A stretch of 64,000 nt of DNA from Marinobacterium_A aestuariivivens (GTDB lineage: Bacteria; Pseudomonadota; Gammaproteobacteria; Pseudomonadales; Balneatricaceae): assembly GCF_042661465.1 (NCBI RefSeq), contig NZ_JBHSWE010000001.1, positions 1,302,001 through 1,366,000 on the forward strand. Direction: 5' to 3'. Below, in pieces: positions 17,076-27,926 of this stretch. Every line of letters begins with the position of its first letter. Positions within the stretch are counted from its first letter, which is position 1. The position numbers and the translations under genes are program-made. A model generated the notes under the pieces. That model was not told the DNA's origin. It saw only the letters and a list, made by a program, of their open reading frames with translations, and made no database searches.

Positions 17076-17864
17076 ATGAATAGCCTGCCGTCTGCACTCG
17101 AGTTCCGCGGAGTCACCAAGGGGTTCCGGCTCCCGAACTCGACCGACACCCGCATCGCCATCAACGATGTCAACTTCAACGTCCGCAACGGCGAGTTCGT
17201 CGCCATCGTCGGCCCCTCGGGTTGCGGCAAGAGCACCATCCTCAACATGACCGCCGGGCTCTACCAGCCTACCGCCGGCGAGGTCTATGTCAGTGGCGAA
17301 CAGGTCACGAGCCCCAACTCCCATGTCGGCTTCATGCTGCAGAAAGATCTGCTGCTGCCCTGGCGGACCATCGTCGGCAATGTCGAGTTCGGCCTCGAAG
17401 CACGGGGCATGGGTAAAGCGGATCGCCGCGAAGTGGCGCTGAGCGAACTCAAACGCTGTCACCTGGAGGATTTCGCCAACCACTATCCCTACCAGCTGTC
17501 CGGCGGCATGCGTCAGCGCGCCGCCCTGGCCCGCACCCTGGCGATCGATCCGGCGATCGTGCTGCTGGACGAGCCGTTCTCGGCGCTGGATGCCCAGACC
17601 AAGCTGCTGCTGCAACAGAATTTCGGTGAAACCATCATGCAATCGGGCGTGACGACGCTGCTGATCACCCACGACCTGTCGGAAGCGGTGTTCATGGCCG
17701 ACCGCATTCTGGTGCTGAGCGAGCGGCCGGCGACCGTGATCGAGGAGATCGTCGTCGACCTGCCGACACGCGGCAACCTGATGGAAAGACGCAAGTCCCC
17801 CAAAGCCTCGGAGTACATCGGCCGTCTCTTCGAGCTGCTGAAACTCGAGTCCCGTGCAATCTGA
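17076..17864 (+). CDS. ABC transporter ATP-binding protein (SsuB/TauB/nitrate type)
   Basis: This 262-residue ATPase powers import. It has Walker A GPSGCGKST, the Q-loop (MLQKDLLLPW), the signature LSGGMRQR, Walker B IVLLDEPF and the switch His in LLITHDLSEA. The sequence type is that of nitrate/sulfonate/taurine importers, which also includes transporters for thiamine-precursor-like and aromatic compounds. It is the first gene of a three-gene operon with the binding protein and permease. Its substrate cannot be read from this subunit. Confidence 0.93.
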   Translation: MNSLPSALEFRGVTKGFRLPNSTDTRIAINDVNFNVRNGEFVAIVGPSGCGKSTILNMTAGLYQPTAGEVYVSGEQVTSPNSHVGFMLQKDLLLPWRTIVGNVEFGLEARGMGKADRREVALSELKRCHLEDFANHYPYQLSGGMRQRAALARTLAIDPAIVLLDEPFSALDAQTKLLLQQNFGETIMQSGVTTLLITHDLSEAVFMADRILVLSERPATVIEEIVVDLPTRGNLMERRKSPKASEYIGRLFELLKLESRAI

Positions 17865-17885
17865 GAACAACAACAAGGTGAACCC

Positions 17886-18862
17886 ATGATCAAGACACTG
17901 AAAAAAGCCGCTGTCGTACTGGCCGCCTCGCTGGCGGTGCAAGGTGCCGTCGCGGCCGACAAACTGACCTACCTGTTCCCGGCTCCGGATACCCTGCCGG
18001 CCTTCGCACCTTTCCAGATCGCCAAACACAAGGGCTACTATGCCGACGAGGGGCTCGATGTCAGTTTCCAGATCGGCAAGGGCGGTGCCGATGTCGCCAA
18101 GCAGGTGGCGATCGGCAATGCCGACATGGGCGGCGGCATCGGCGACACCCCGATCGTCACCCGCGCCAACGGTCTCAAGGTCAAGGGGGTCGCATTGCTC
18201 GGCGGCCAGGCGCTGACCCAGATCGCGGTCCGCCGTGACGCCGGCGTCAAGTCGATGGCGGACCTCAGGGGCAAGGCGATCGGCGTGCTCTCCTACAAGG
18301 ACACCACCTATTACAACCTGCTGGCGGTGCTGGCCAGCGCCGGGCTTTCGCAAAGCGACGCATCCGTTCAGGCGCTGGGCCCCGGCGGCATCATCAAGCT
18401 GATGATCTCCGGCGATATCCAGGCGATGTCCGGGGTGCCGGAATGGGTTGCCGCGGTACAGGGCGCCGGCATCGAGGTCGACGTCTTCAATATCAACGAC
18501 ATCTTCCCGGCCATGGCCCAGGCGATGCTGGCCTCCGATGACACCATCGCCAAGCGCCCCGAAGCGGTGCAGGGTTTCGTCAAGGCGACCCTGAAGGCCG
18601 TGCGCGAGATCCGGCCGACCCGCAGCAGGCGGCCGCCGACTACATCGCCGCGGTGCCGAACCACACCGGCAAGGAAGCCCAGATCGCCGACATCCTGGGC
18701 CGCTACAGCCGCCTGGTCTATCCGACCGCTGCGCCGCTCAAGCTTGGCCAGTTCGATGCGGCACGTCTCAAGACGGTACAGGACTTCTACCTGCAGAACG
18801 AAATCGTGCGCCGGGCCGTACCGATCGAGGAAACCTTTACCAACCAGTTCGTGATGGACTGA
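17886..18862 (+). CDS. ABC transporter substrate-binding protein, NMT1/THI5-like (frameshift as read)
   Basis: This periplasmic receptor has a signal peptide (KKAAVVLAASLAVQGAVAAD) and the NMT1/THI5-type body: FAPFQIAKHKGYYADEGLDV, GGADVAKQVAIGNADMG and LRGKAIGVLSYKDTTYYNLL. The frame changes near 18610. The correct continuation reads QQAAADYIAAVPNHTGKEAQ and ends FTNQFVMD at 18862. Full length is about 325 residues. The fold binds sulfonates, nitrate, pyrimidine precursors or aromatic acids in different systems. The adjacent aromatic cluster makes an aromatic or N-heterocyclic ligand plausible, which is inference. Confidence 0.87.
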
Positions 18863-18884
18863 GGTCTGCCGGGAGGCAAGCGAG

Positions 18885-19649
18885 ATGAACAAGAACTACA
18901 CAATGGCCTCCCTGATGGTCGCGATCGCCATGATCGCGGCCTGGGAGTTTCTGCCGGCGCTTTTGAACATTCCGTCCTACATCATCCCGACCTTCAGCGA
19001 GACGATGAAGGAACTGGGCTACATGTACAGCAACAACGACCTGCTGGGCCATACCCTGTCGACCTTCCAGATGACGGCACTGGGGTTCATCATCGGCAGC
19101 GCGCTGGGCGCGGTGCTGGGCTTCCTGCTGGGTGCTTCCCAGCTCCTCGAGAAGGTCATATCGCCCTATATCCTGGCACTGCAGATCGCCCCGAAGGTCG
19201 CCTTCGCGCCGCTGTTCATCATGTGGTTCGGCTACACCGCCTGGCCCAAGCTGCTGGTGACCATCCTGATCGTGTTCTTCCCGATCCTGGTGAACGTGCT
19301 GCAGTCGATGAAGACCATCGACCGCGACCTGATCAACCTGGCGCGGGCCTACAACCTCAGCCGTTTCCAGATCTTCATGAAGATCGAGCTGCCCTCGTCG
19401 CTGCCGAACCTGCTGGCGGGCCTGCGCATCTGCGCCACCCTGGCGGTGATCGGCGTCACCGTCGGCGAGATGGTTGGTGGCAACATCGGCCTCGGCTTCC
19501 TGATCTCCTACGGTGAAGGCCAGGCGAACGCCGCCATGGTGTTCAACGCCATCGCACTGCTGACGCTGATCGGCATCCTGCTCTACAGCATCGTGGTCTG
19601 GATGGAGAACCGCATCCTGCACTACATTCCGAGGGCGGAGCACCGTTAA
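18885..19649 (+). CDS. ABC transporter permease (SsuC/TauC type)
   Basis: This 254-residue integral membrane protein has about six helices and the cytoplasmic EAA loop (ALQIAPKVAFAPLFIMWFG upstream, then the RAYNLSRFQIFMKIELPSSL region) that docks on the ATPase. It completes the importer begun at 17076. The gene ends 5 bp before a block of three tandem intergenic repeats. Confidence 0.93.
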   Translation: MNKNYTMASLMVAIAMIAAWEFLPALLNIPSYIIPTFSETMKELGYMYSNNDLLGHTLSTFQMTALGFIIGSALGAVLGFLLGASQLLEKVISPYILALQIAPKVAFAPLFIMWFGYTAWPKLLVTILIVFFPILVNVLQSMKTIDRDLINLARAYNLSRFQIFMKIELPSSLPNLLAGLRICATLAVIGVTVGEMVGGNIGLGFLISYGEGQANAAMVFNAIALLTLIGILLYSIVVWMENRILHYIPRAEHR

Positions 19650-19653
19650 ACGC

Positions 19654-19903
19654 GTAGGAGCGCCGCCCCGGTGCGAATCACCGCCGTGCCAACCCCGTTC
19701 GCCTCGAGGGCGAGGCTCCTACTGGATGACGGTCAGATCCCGCGTAGGAGCGCCGCCCCCGGTGCGAATCACCGCCGTGCCAACCCCGTTCGCCTCGGGG
19801 GCGAGGCTCCTACTGGATGACGGTTAGATCCCGCGTAGGAGCGCCGCCCCGGTGCGAATCACCGCCGTGCCAACCCCGTTCGCCTCGGGGGCGAGGCTCC
19901 TAC
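19654..19903. repeat. Three tandem copies of a 90-bp palindromic element
   Basis: GTAGGAGCGCCGCC starts units at 19654, 19744 and 19835. Each unit ends with GCGAGGCTCCTAC and is itself an inverted repeat. The units are nearly identical at a period of 90 to 91 bp, including the spacer TGGATGACGGT between them. The last unit contains the stop codon of the NTP-transferase gene. Confidence 0.9.
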
Positions 19904-20510
19904 AACCTTCGAATAATTCGATACCGCTCCCGCAACGCCTCGAGATCCTCGGGCCGGTCGGCATCCATCAGCACCCCCGGATCGTCCACTGCGATATGCA
20001 TGCAGGCTTCAAGGTGGCGGTGGATTACCGACCGTGCCCCCTCCTCCCCTGCAGTTGACACAGCTCACCCCAGAAATCCCGCCCGAAGATCACCGGATGG
20101 CCGGCGCGGCCATGATATTCGGGCCGGACGATCCGATCCGCCGCGGCATGCTCCATCAGAACGCTGAAAGTGTCGGGTTCGATACAGGGCATATCGCCGA
20201 GCAGCACCGCCGCGGCGACCGCCTGCGAATGCTTCAACGCCGCAAAGCCATCGGCGATACTGAACCCCATCCCTCTGTCAGCATTCAGGGATCGCACCAA
20301 CTTCTCATGCCCTATATGCATTGCTTCGCCATCGTCTTCTGAGCGCACCACGACGAAAACGGATTCGAAGAACGGCGAAACCGACGCCACCGTGGCTTCG
20401 AGCAGCGTCTTGCCGCCCTCCAGCTCGATGCCTCGCTTGTCAACGCCGAACCGCTTTGCGCGTCCCGCCGCCAGAACCAGGGCGACAATGCCCCTGTCAT
20501 GCTGATTCAT
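19900..20510 (-). CDS. MobA/MocA-like nucleotidyltransferase (frameshift as read)
   Basis: This protein opens with the NTP-transferase signature ALVLAAGRAKRFGVDK and contains AVLLGDMPCIEPDTF and GRAGHPVIFGRDFW, as in the molybdopterin cytidylyl- and guanylyltransferase group. The frame as read stops at 20025. Restoring one G near 20046 continues the protein as IHRHLEACMHIAVDDPGVLM and DRPEDLEALRERYRII, ending at 19900 inside the triple repeat. Full length is about 203 residues. MocA-like enzymes usually serve xanthine dehydrogenase-type molybdoenzymes, but none is in the window. Confidence 0.8.
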
Positions 20511-20562
20511 GCCCGTTGTCCTTCGATAGGTCCCGGTCAGTTTAACGCCGCACCCGGAAAGC

Positions 20563-20586
20563 AAAAAGCCGGCACGAGGCCGGCTT
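20563..20586 (-). terminator. Rho-independent terminator of aspA
   Basis: AAGCCGGC and GCCGGCTT form a perfect stem around a five-base loop. On the reverse strand it runs into five T residues, 21 bp after the aspA stop. Confidence 0.88.
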
Positions 20587-20606
20587 GGGTATTTCCAAAC
20601 GAGAGG

Positions 20607-22016
<1,410 letters not shown>

Positions 22017-22041
22017 CGTTCGTATCTCTCAAGGGTGGGTA

Positions 22042-22088
22042 GAAAAACCCGTCCGGAATCGCTATCAGTGCGGTGACTCCGGACGGGT
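22042..22088 (-). terminator. Rho-independent terminator of the leftward catabolic operon
   Basis: ACCCGTCCGGA at 22047 pairs perfectly with TCCGGACGGGT ending at 22088. On the reverse strand five T residues follow. It lies just upstream of aspA and would stop transcription coming from the TPP-enzyme gene. Confidence 0.85.
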
Positions 22089-22145
22089 GGCTTAAAAATG
22101 GTGACGCGTTAGGCGTGACAGGACGCCACCGCGGTATCCCGAAAC

Positions 22146-22222
22146 GTAGGGTGCCGGTAAGCGAAGCGCACCGCACCATTACGCTCCGGATGGTGCGGTT
22201 CGCAGGCTCACCAGCACCCTAC
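22146..22222. repeat. Intergenic palindromic repeat (GTAGGGTGC type)
   Basis: GTAGGGTGC at 22146 is inverted as GCACCCTAC ending at 22222, with an internal CCGCACCAT/ATGGTGCGG stem. It lies between the TPP-enzyme gene and its terminator. Confidence 0.75.
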
Positions 22223-22295
22223 ATCCGTGCCTTCGATTAACGCTCCACCGCTCCTGTACATCCTTGTACTCGCGGTATTAGTGCATCCATGCACG

Positions 22296-23936
22296 TCAAT
22301 ACAACTTCTTCTGCGGCGGGCCGGCGAAGTTGAGCGGGCCGACGCTGTGCATGTCGACCTCGATAACGGCCGGGCCGTCGATGGCGATGGCTTCCTTGAT
22401 GGCGCTGGCGAACGCCTCGACCGAGCCGACCTGCCAGCTCGGCATGCCCATGGCGGTGCCGACGTCGCGGTAGTTCGGGGTGTGCAGTTCGTTGTAGTAC
22501 TGCCGCCCTTCGAAGTAGTTGTTCTGGATGCCGCGCATGACGCCGTAGCCGCTGTCGTTCATCACGATCAGCACCAGATCGGTGTTTTCCTGCACCATGG
22601 TGGCCATCTCGCCGATACCGAGCATCAGGCCGCCATCGCCAACAACGGCTGCGACCTTCTTCTGCGGGTTGGCGATGGCGGTACCGATGCCGTGGGCCAA
22701 CCCCAGACCGATGGCGCCGGCCAGCGAATGGATATTGCGGTTGGCGCCGTTGATCTCGAACAGGCGGCTGCCCCAGGTGCTGCCGGAGATGGTGATGTCG
22801 CGCACCAGGATGCCATCTTCGGGCAGCGCCTCGCGCAAGGCGGCGCAGATACCGGCGTAGTTGCCGATCTGATCGCTCAGCGCGCCAACGGCCTGCTCCA
22901 CCGCCTCCGCCACCGCGCGGTCGTAATCGGCATCGATCTTCTGGCCGTCGGCCAGCGCATCGCCCAGGTAGGCCAGTGCCACTTTGGCGTCGGAGCAGAT
23001 AAAGCGATCGGCACGGTAGTTGCGGTTCTGGGCCGCGGCGTAGGCGTCGATCTGCACCAGCGTCTTGCCCAGCTCCAGAGAGTAGCTCAGGGTCTCGTTG
23101 CTGCGCAGGCGCGAACCCGCGACGATCACCAGGTCGCTGTCCTTGAGCAGCTCCTTGACCTTCGCGCTGTTGTGGAAGGCACGCAGGCTGCGCGGATGGC
23201 TGTCCGGCAGAATGCCGCGGCCATGGGTGCTGGAGACCACCGGCACGCCCTTGTCCGCCAGCGCCTTCACTTCGGCCTCGCAGCCGGCGGCGCCACCACC
23301 GATCCAGAGCAGCGGACGCCTGGCGGCCTTCAACTGGGCCGTCAGGTTTTCCAGTTCGGCCGCCGCCGGCACCGGCAGGCTCGAAGGCTCGATCGGGCCG
23401 AGGTCGGCCGGCAGTTCGATCTGCGCCGCCTGGACGTCGATCGGGATCTCGATGCTGACCGGGCCCATCGGCACGCTGCGGGCGACGCGGATCGCCTCGC
23501 GGACGATGCCGGCGGCGGTCTCCGGATGGCTGATGCGGTACGCGGCCTTGCTGCTGGCCTTGAGGAAGGTCAGCTGATCCTTGGCTTCGTGGATGAAGCT
23601 GGCGTCGCGGTCGAGGTATTCGCGCTCGACCTGGCCGGTGATGTGCAGCACCGGGCTGGCGGCATTGCAGGCTTCGATCAGGGAGCCGATGGCATTACCG
23701 GCGCCTGCGCCGGTGCTGGTCAGGGCCACGCCGAGACCGGCGAAGCGGGCATGGGCATCGGCCATGGTCACGGAACCGGCTTCGCCGCGCGCCGGCACGA
23801 AGCCGATCCTGCCGCGACGGCCGATGGCATCGGCCACCGGCAGGTTGTGGATGGAGATCACGCCGTAGACGTTGGCAACGCCATGGGCTTCGAGGATACG
23901 GGCGACGACTTCGCCAACGGTGACTTGCTCAGACAT
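22296..23936 (-). CDS. Thiamine pyrophosphate-dependent enzyme (acetolactate synthase/decarboxylase-like)
   Basis: This 546-residue three-domain ThDP protein belongs to the acetolactate synthase/benzoylformate decarboxylase superfamily. The N-terminal pyrimidine domain has the catalytic Glu in PARGEAGSVTMADAHAR. The C-terminal domain has the GDG...N cofactor motif (VVGDGGLMLGIGEM to MNDSGYG). The central domain is not a canonical acetolactate synthase, so a 2-oxo acid decarboxylase or lyase role is more likely. It is followed, in operon order, from the aldehyde dehydrogenase and aspartate dehydrogenase genes. I recall the same trio in the P. aeruginosa PA3504-PA3506 region; the substrate is unknown. 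Confidence 0.87.
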   Translation of the reverse strand: MSEQVTVGEVVARILEAHGVANVYGVISIHNLPVADAIGRRGRIGFVPARGEAGSVTMADAHARFAGLGVALTSTGAGAGNAIGSLIEACNAASPVLHITGQVEREYLDRDASFIHEAKDQLTFLKASSKAAYRISHPETAAGIVREAIRVARSVPMGPVSIEIPIDVQAAQIELPADLGPIEPSSLPVPAAAELENLTAQLKAARRPLLWIGGGAAGCEAEVKALADKGVPVVSSTHGRGILPDSHPRSLRAFHNSAKVKELLKDSDLVIVAGSRLRSNETLSYSLELGKTLVQIDAYAAAQNRNYRADRFICSDAKVALAYLGDALADGQKIDADYDRAVAEAVEQAVGALSDQIGNYAGICAALREALPEDGILVRDITISGSTWGSRLFEINGANRNIHSLAGAIGLGLAHGIGTAIANPQKKVAAVVGDGGLMLGIGEMATMVQENTDLVLIVMNDSGYGVMRGIQNNYFEGRQYYNELHTPNYRDVGTAMGMPSWQVGSVEAFASAIKEAIAIDGPAVIEVDMHSVGPLNFAGPPQKKLY

Positions 23937-23968
23937 TTTTTTCTACCTGTTCTATAGGGACAATCGGC

Positions 23969-25440
23969 TTACTCGGCCCAGGGGTTGGCGACGTCGCTCA
24001 GCCCCAGATAAACGCTTTTCTGCTGCATGTACTCGAGCACGCCCAGGCGTCCCTTCTCGCGGCCCAGCCCGCTCTCCTTGAAGCCGCCGAACGGCGCCGA
24101 AATGGAGAACTTCTTGTAGGTGTTGATCCAGACGGTACCGGCTTCGAGCTGACGACCGATGCGCCAGGCGCGGCGGAAGTTCTCGCTCCAGATGCCGGCC
24201 GCAAGGCCGAAGACGCTGTCGTTGGCCTGGGCCAGCAGGTCCGCCTCGTCGTCGTATTTCAGCACCACCAGCACCGGGCCGAAGATCTCCTCCTGGCAGA
24301 CGCTGGAGTCGTTGCCAAGACCTGCGATGATGGTCGGCGCATAGTAGGAACCCTTCGCGAGATCTCCGCCGCTCAGGCGCTCGCCGCCGCAAAGCACTTT
24401 GCCGCCCTGCGCTTTCGCCTGCTCGACGAAGGCCGCGACGGACTCCAGGTGCGCCTCGTTGATCAGCGGGCCCATATGCACGCCCGGCTGCTCGGGGTGA
24501 CCGACGCGCAGGTTGCGGGTCAGCTCCAGCAGGCGGTCCATAAAGCGGTCATAAACGGCCGCGTGGACGAACAGCCGGGACCCCGCGATGCAGGCCTGGC
24601 CCGCGGAGCTGAAGATGCCGTAGACGACACCCTTGGCCGCGAGCTCGATATCCGCGTCCTCGAACACGATGGTCGGCGACTTGCCGCCCAGCTCCAGCGA
24701 GGTCGGGATCAGCTTCTCGGCGGCGATATGCGCCAGGTGACGGCCGGTACCGGTACCTCCGGTGAAGGAGATCTTGCGCACCAGCGGATGGGTCGCCAGC
24801 GCCTCGCCGACCACCGAACCGCGGCCCGGCAGCACGCTGAGCAGGCCTTTCGGCAGTCCGGCTTCCTCGAACAGCCCGGCCAGCGCCAGTGCCGCCAGCG
24901 GCGTGGCATCGGCAGGCTTGAGGATCACGGCGTTGCCGCCGGCCAGCGCCGGGGCGATCTTCTGCATCTCGCTGGCGATCGGCGAGTTCCAGGGTGATCG
25001 CGGCGATGACCCCGATCGGCTCGTGCACGCTCAGGGTCATGAACTCGCCCGAGCGCTGGCTCGGCAGATCATCATCCAGGGTTTCGCAGGCAGCGGCGAA
25101 GTAACGCGCGGTGCCGGCGGCGCTCAGCACCAGGCCGCGGGTCTCGGCCAGCGGCTTGCCGTTGTCGCGCATCTGCATCGCAGCCAGCTCGTCGACCCGC
25201 CGGGTGATCAGATCGGCCACGCGGTAGAGGACCGCGGCCCGCTCGTGCGGCAGACGGTTGCGCCATTCGGGTGCCCGCCGAGGCGCGCTCGGCCGCCTGG
25301 ACCGCCTCTTCGACATCCTCGGCGCTGGCGGTGGCAATCTCGGCATTGAGGCTGCCGTCCGCCGGGAAATGGGTGGCGCGTACCGGACCGCGTCCTTCGC
25401 GCCATTCTCCGCCGATAAAGATGGGCTTGACCATTTTCAT
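23969..25440 (-). CDS. NAD(P)-dependent aldehyde dehydrogenase (two frameshifts as read)
   Basis: This aldehyde dehydrogenase of about 490 residues starts MKMVKPIFIGGEWREGRG. It contains the cofactor and active-site segments LELGGKSPTIVFEDADIEL and SAGQACIAGSRLFVHAAVYD, with the catalytic Cys in GQACIAG, and ends SVYLGLSDVANPWAE. The frame changes near 25268 and near 24987. At the second site the expected ITPWNSP motif is short by two C residues in a C run. Both look like homopolymer errors. It probably oxidises the aldehyde made by the neighbouring ThDP enzyme, which is inference from context. Confidence 0.85.
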
Positions 25441-25447
25441 GACCTCC

Positions 25448-26239
25448 TCAGATCAACAGGGAAGATGTGCTGTGGCGACAGGCTCTGACCACACTCAGGG
25501 CCGCCAGCGTCGATGTCTTGGGATTGCTTTCCAGCGGCAGGCCGGAGAGCTCGATGTTCAGCTCGCCGAAGCGGCCGCAGGCACGGATCTGGTGCTGGTT
25601 GCGGCATATGCCCGGATCGGCCATCAGCTCGACGCGGGTGTCATCCATACCGATGCCGGCCAGGGCGATGGTCGCCGCGACATTGGCATTGGCCGGAAAC
25701 TGCAGCGCCGCTTCACGGGCGGTGCCGCGGTAAAACACGGTCGGTTCCGTAATACCGTCCAGATCCACCAGCGTCTCGGCCGGGCTGCCCTTCCAGCTTC
25801 TGGGGCTCTTGCGCGAGGTATAGACGACTTCGTCGAGACCGCCCTCTTTCGCCGCGGCGATGCCGTCGATACCGGCGATGGCACCGGCCAGGGCGTAAAT
25901 GTGCGCGTTGCCGGCCACGGCCGCACTCTGCAGGCGATCCAGCAGGGCGTTGTCGGCGAAGGCGCCGACGGATATCACGCCCAGGTCCCAGCCCCGCGAG
26001 AGCACCGACTCGGCATGCTCACGGATCGCGCCCTGGCCCGCGCATTCGACGACCAGATCCGGGGTGCCGTCGCAGGCCGCCACTTCGCTGATCACGCACA
26101 CCTCGTCACCCAGCTTCGCCCGGGTCGCGACGACGCTGTCGGCCGGCACCACCAGCCAGCGCAGCTTGAGATCTTCCGGCAGCAGCGCCACCACTTCCTG
26201 CGCCATGGCGCCGAATCCGATCATCATCAGTTGCTTCAT
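25448..26239 (-). CDS. nadX: L-aspartate dehydrogenase (NadX family)
   Basis: This 263-residue protein starts MKQLMMIGFGAMAQEVVALL, a Rossmann fold. It carries the NadX-typical ALAGAIAGIDGIAAAKEGG and YTSRKSPRSWKGSP segments and the C-terminal GICRNQHQIRACGRFGEL with the conserved His, then ESNPKTSTLAALSVVRA. The family interconverts L-aspartate and iminoaspartate/oxaloacetate with NAD(P)+. I recall the P. aeruginosa homologue PA3505, studied as an aspartate dehydrogenase, flanked by the same ALDH and ThDP genes. Inside a catabolic operon it may act on an aspartate-like intermediate rather than feed NAD synthesis. Confidence 0.88.
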   Translation of the reverse strand: MKQLMMIGFGAMAQEVVALLPEDLKLRWLVVPADSVVATRAKLGDEVCVISEVAACDGTPDLVVECAGQGAIREHAESVLSRGWDLGVISVGAFADNALLDRLQSAAVAGNAHIYALAGAIAGIDGIAAAKEGGLDEVVYTSRKSPRSWKGSPAETLVDLDGITEPTVFYRGTAREAALQFPANANVAATIALAGIGMDDTRVELMADPGICRNQHQIRACGRFGELNIELSGLPLESNPKTSTLAALSVVRACRHSTSSLLI

Positions 26240-26253
26240 TCGCGAGGCTCTCC

Positions 26254-27046
26254 TTATAAGTGACGGTTGAAGCCGCCGGACACATCCAGGGCCGCGCCGG
26301 TGGTGAACGAGGCCAGGGCGATGCCAGGAACACCAGCGCCCGGGCCGGTTCCTGCGGTCGGCCGAGACGCCCCATCGGAATGCCGCGTTTGGCGGCGATG
26401 CCGGCAATCCAGCTATCCCAGCCGAGGCTCCTGTCGCTGCGCGCCTCGAAGCGGCGGCGCCACTGCCCCGACTCGACCATGCCGAGCAGGATGGAGTTGA
26501 CGCGAATGCCCTTGGCCGCGAATTCGTGGGCCAGCGAGTGGGTCAGGTTGAGCAGCCCCGCCCGCGCCGCCGACGTGGCGATCATGTGCGGTTCCGGCTG
26601 CAGCGCCAGCAGCGAGTTGACGTTGGTGATCGAAGCGCAGTCGGAGGCCTCCAGCAGCGGCAGGAAGGCCCGCACCGGATGGATCACACTGAACAGCTTC
26701 AGTTCGGCCTCGGCCAGCCAGTCCTCGTCGAGGGTTTCGTCGAAGCTGCTGACGCGGCCCTGGCCGGCATTGTTGATCAGGCAGTCTGCACCGCCGAAGG
26801 CCTCCCGCACCTGGGCGGCGAAGGCATCGACCTGGCTGCGATCGAGCACGTCGCAGGCAAAGGTCAGAATCCCGCTCTGCGGAAATTCTTCGCGCATCAG
26901 GCGCTCGGATTCGGCCAGTCGCTCGGGGTTTCGACCGCACCAGGCAACGCGGGCGCCTTCGGTCAGCAACAGCCGGACGGTTTCGAGTCCGATACCGGAG
27001 GATCCCCGGTCACCACAGCGACCCTGTTGGCCAGATTAAAGCTCAT
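26254..27046 (-). CDS. Short-chain dehydrogenase/reductase (two frameshifts as read)
   Basis: This SDR of about 264 residues starts MSFNLANRVAVVTG at 27046 after GGAGGTGA. The frame changes near 27003, where restoring one G in GGGGATCC gives the nucleotide-binding GSSGIGLETVRLLL. The body includes LINNAGQGRVSSFDETL and GIRVNSILLGMVESGQW. A second change near 26316 leads to LASFTTGAALDVSGGFNRHL at the C-terminus, stop 26254. The active-site Tyr region reads TSAARAGLLNL, where the family's usual YxxxK is not obvious, so its catalytic competence should be checked. It overlaps the hydrolase by ATGA. Confidence 0.82.
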
Positions 27047-27924
27047 CGTTCACCTCCAGAAACTTCGGATTGACCCGCACGCAGCACCTGCGCGAATCCG
27101 GCGACCGCATCGCCGAACGCCTCGGGCGCATCGATATAGCTGGCATGCCCCGCCTGCGGCAGCGCCACGTACAGCGCCTTGCCGTAACGCTCGGCCAGGG
27201 CCACGGCCGATGCGGGCGGAGTGATGCTGTCTTCGTCGCCGCAGAGCACCAGCAGCGGCGGCCCCTCTGTTGGCAATGAGTCCGGCAGGTAGCGCCAGAT
27301 ATCGTCATGGGCCAGCAGCCAGGACGCGGCACTGAAGCCGGGCAGTTGCAGGCGCTGCATGCCGTCGGCCACCAGCGCGACCTTCTCGGCCGTGGCGCCC
27401 GGGGACAGCAGTGCCGCCGCGCGTGCCTGCGCCAGCCCGTCCGGCCCCAGCGCTTCGAGCATCGCCGGACGTTTGCGGAAAACCTCCTGCTGCGTCGCAG
27501 CGTCCGCCTGGCCGTAGCCCTGGGCGGGGTCCGCCAGCACCAGTCCGGCCAGCCGTTCGCCATAGGCACAGGCGAAGGCCGAGGCCTGCAGCGCACCGAG
27601 GGAATGGCCGACCAGCAACGGCCGCTCCAGGTCCAGCGCCTCCACCAGCCCCCGCAGCACCCGGGCATAATCCATCGCCGTCGGGGTTGCAGTATCCAGC
27701 GGCTCGCTGCCGCCATAGCCCGGCGCATCCCAGGCGACCACGCGGAAGCGGTCACTCAGGTCTTCGAGCTGGCGGACCCAGGAGCCAGAGCCCGAACTGA
27801 TACCGTGCAGCAGCAGCAGGACCGGTCCCTCGCCCGCCTCGCGGTACGCCAGGCGGCGGCCATTCAGCTGCAGTGTCCGCAACGGAAAACGGCTTAGCTT
27901 GTCGATCAGCACGGACTCCGTCAT
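27043..27924 (-). CDS. Alpha/beta hydrolase
   Basis: This 293-residue alpha/beta-fold hydrolase starts MTESVLIDKLSRFPLRTL. It has an oxyanion region LLLHGISSGSGSW, the nucleophile elbow VGHSLGALQASAF, an Asp in LVLCGDEDSITPP and the catalytic His in PQAGHASYIDAP. Such enzymes cleave meta-cleavage products or esters in aromatic degradation. It is coupled by ATGA to the SDR downstream and lies 2 bp from the cupin upstream. A C-C bond hydrolase acting after the extradiol dioxygenase of the same cluster is plausible but not shown. Confidence 0.88.
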   Translation of the reverse strand: MTESVLIDKLSRFPLRTLQLNGRRLAYREAGEGPVLLLLHGISSGSGSWVRQLEDLSDRFRVVAWDAPGYGGSEPLDTATPTAMDYARVLRGLVEALDLERPLLVGHSLGALQASAFACAYGERLAGLVLADPAQGYGQADAATQQEVFRKRPAMLEALGPDGLAQARAAALLSPGATAEKVALVADGMQRLQLPGFSAASWLLAHDDIWRYLPDSLPTEGPPLLVLCGDEDSITPPASAVALAERYGKALYVALPQAGHASYIDAPEAFGDAVAGFAQVLRAGQSEVSGGER

Positions 27925-27926
27925 GC

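Noticed and set aside
19654..19903. Possible CRISPR array
   Set aside because: The three units are 90 bp direct repeats that are themselves palindromic and have near-identical spacers of about 20 bp. There is no unique-spacer pattern and no cas gene.
22227..23957. Long open frame of 576 codons on the plus strand opposite the ThDP enzyme gene
   Set aside because: It is the antisense shadow of a clearly conserved ThDP enzyme and has no motif of its own.
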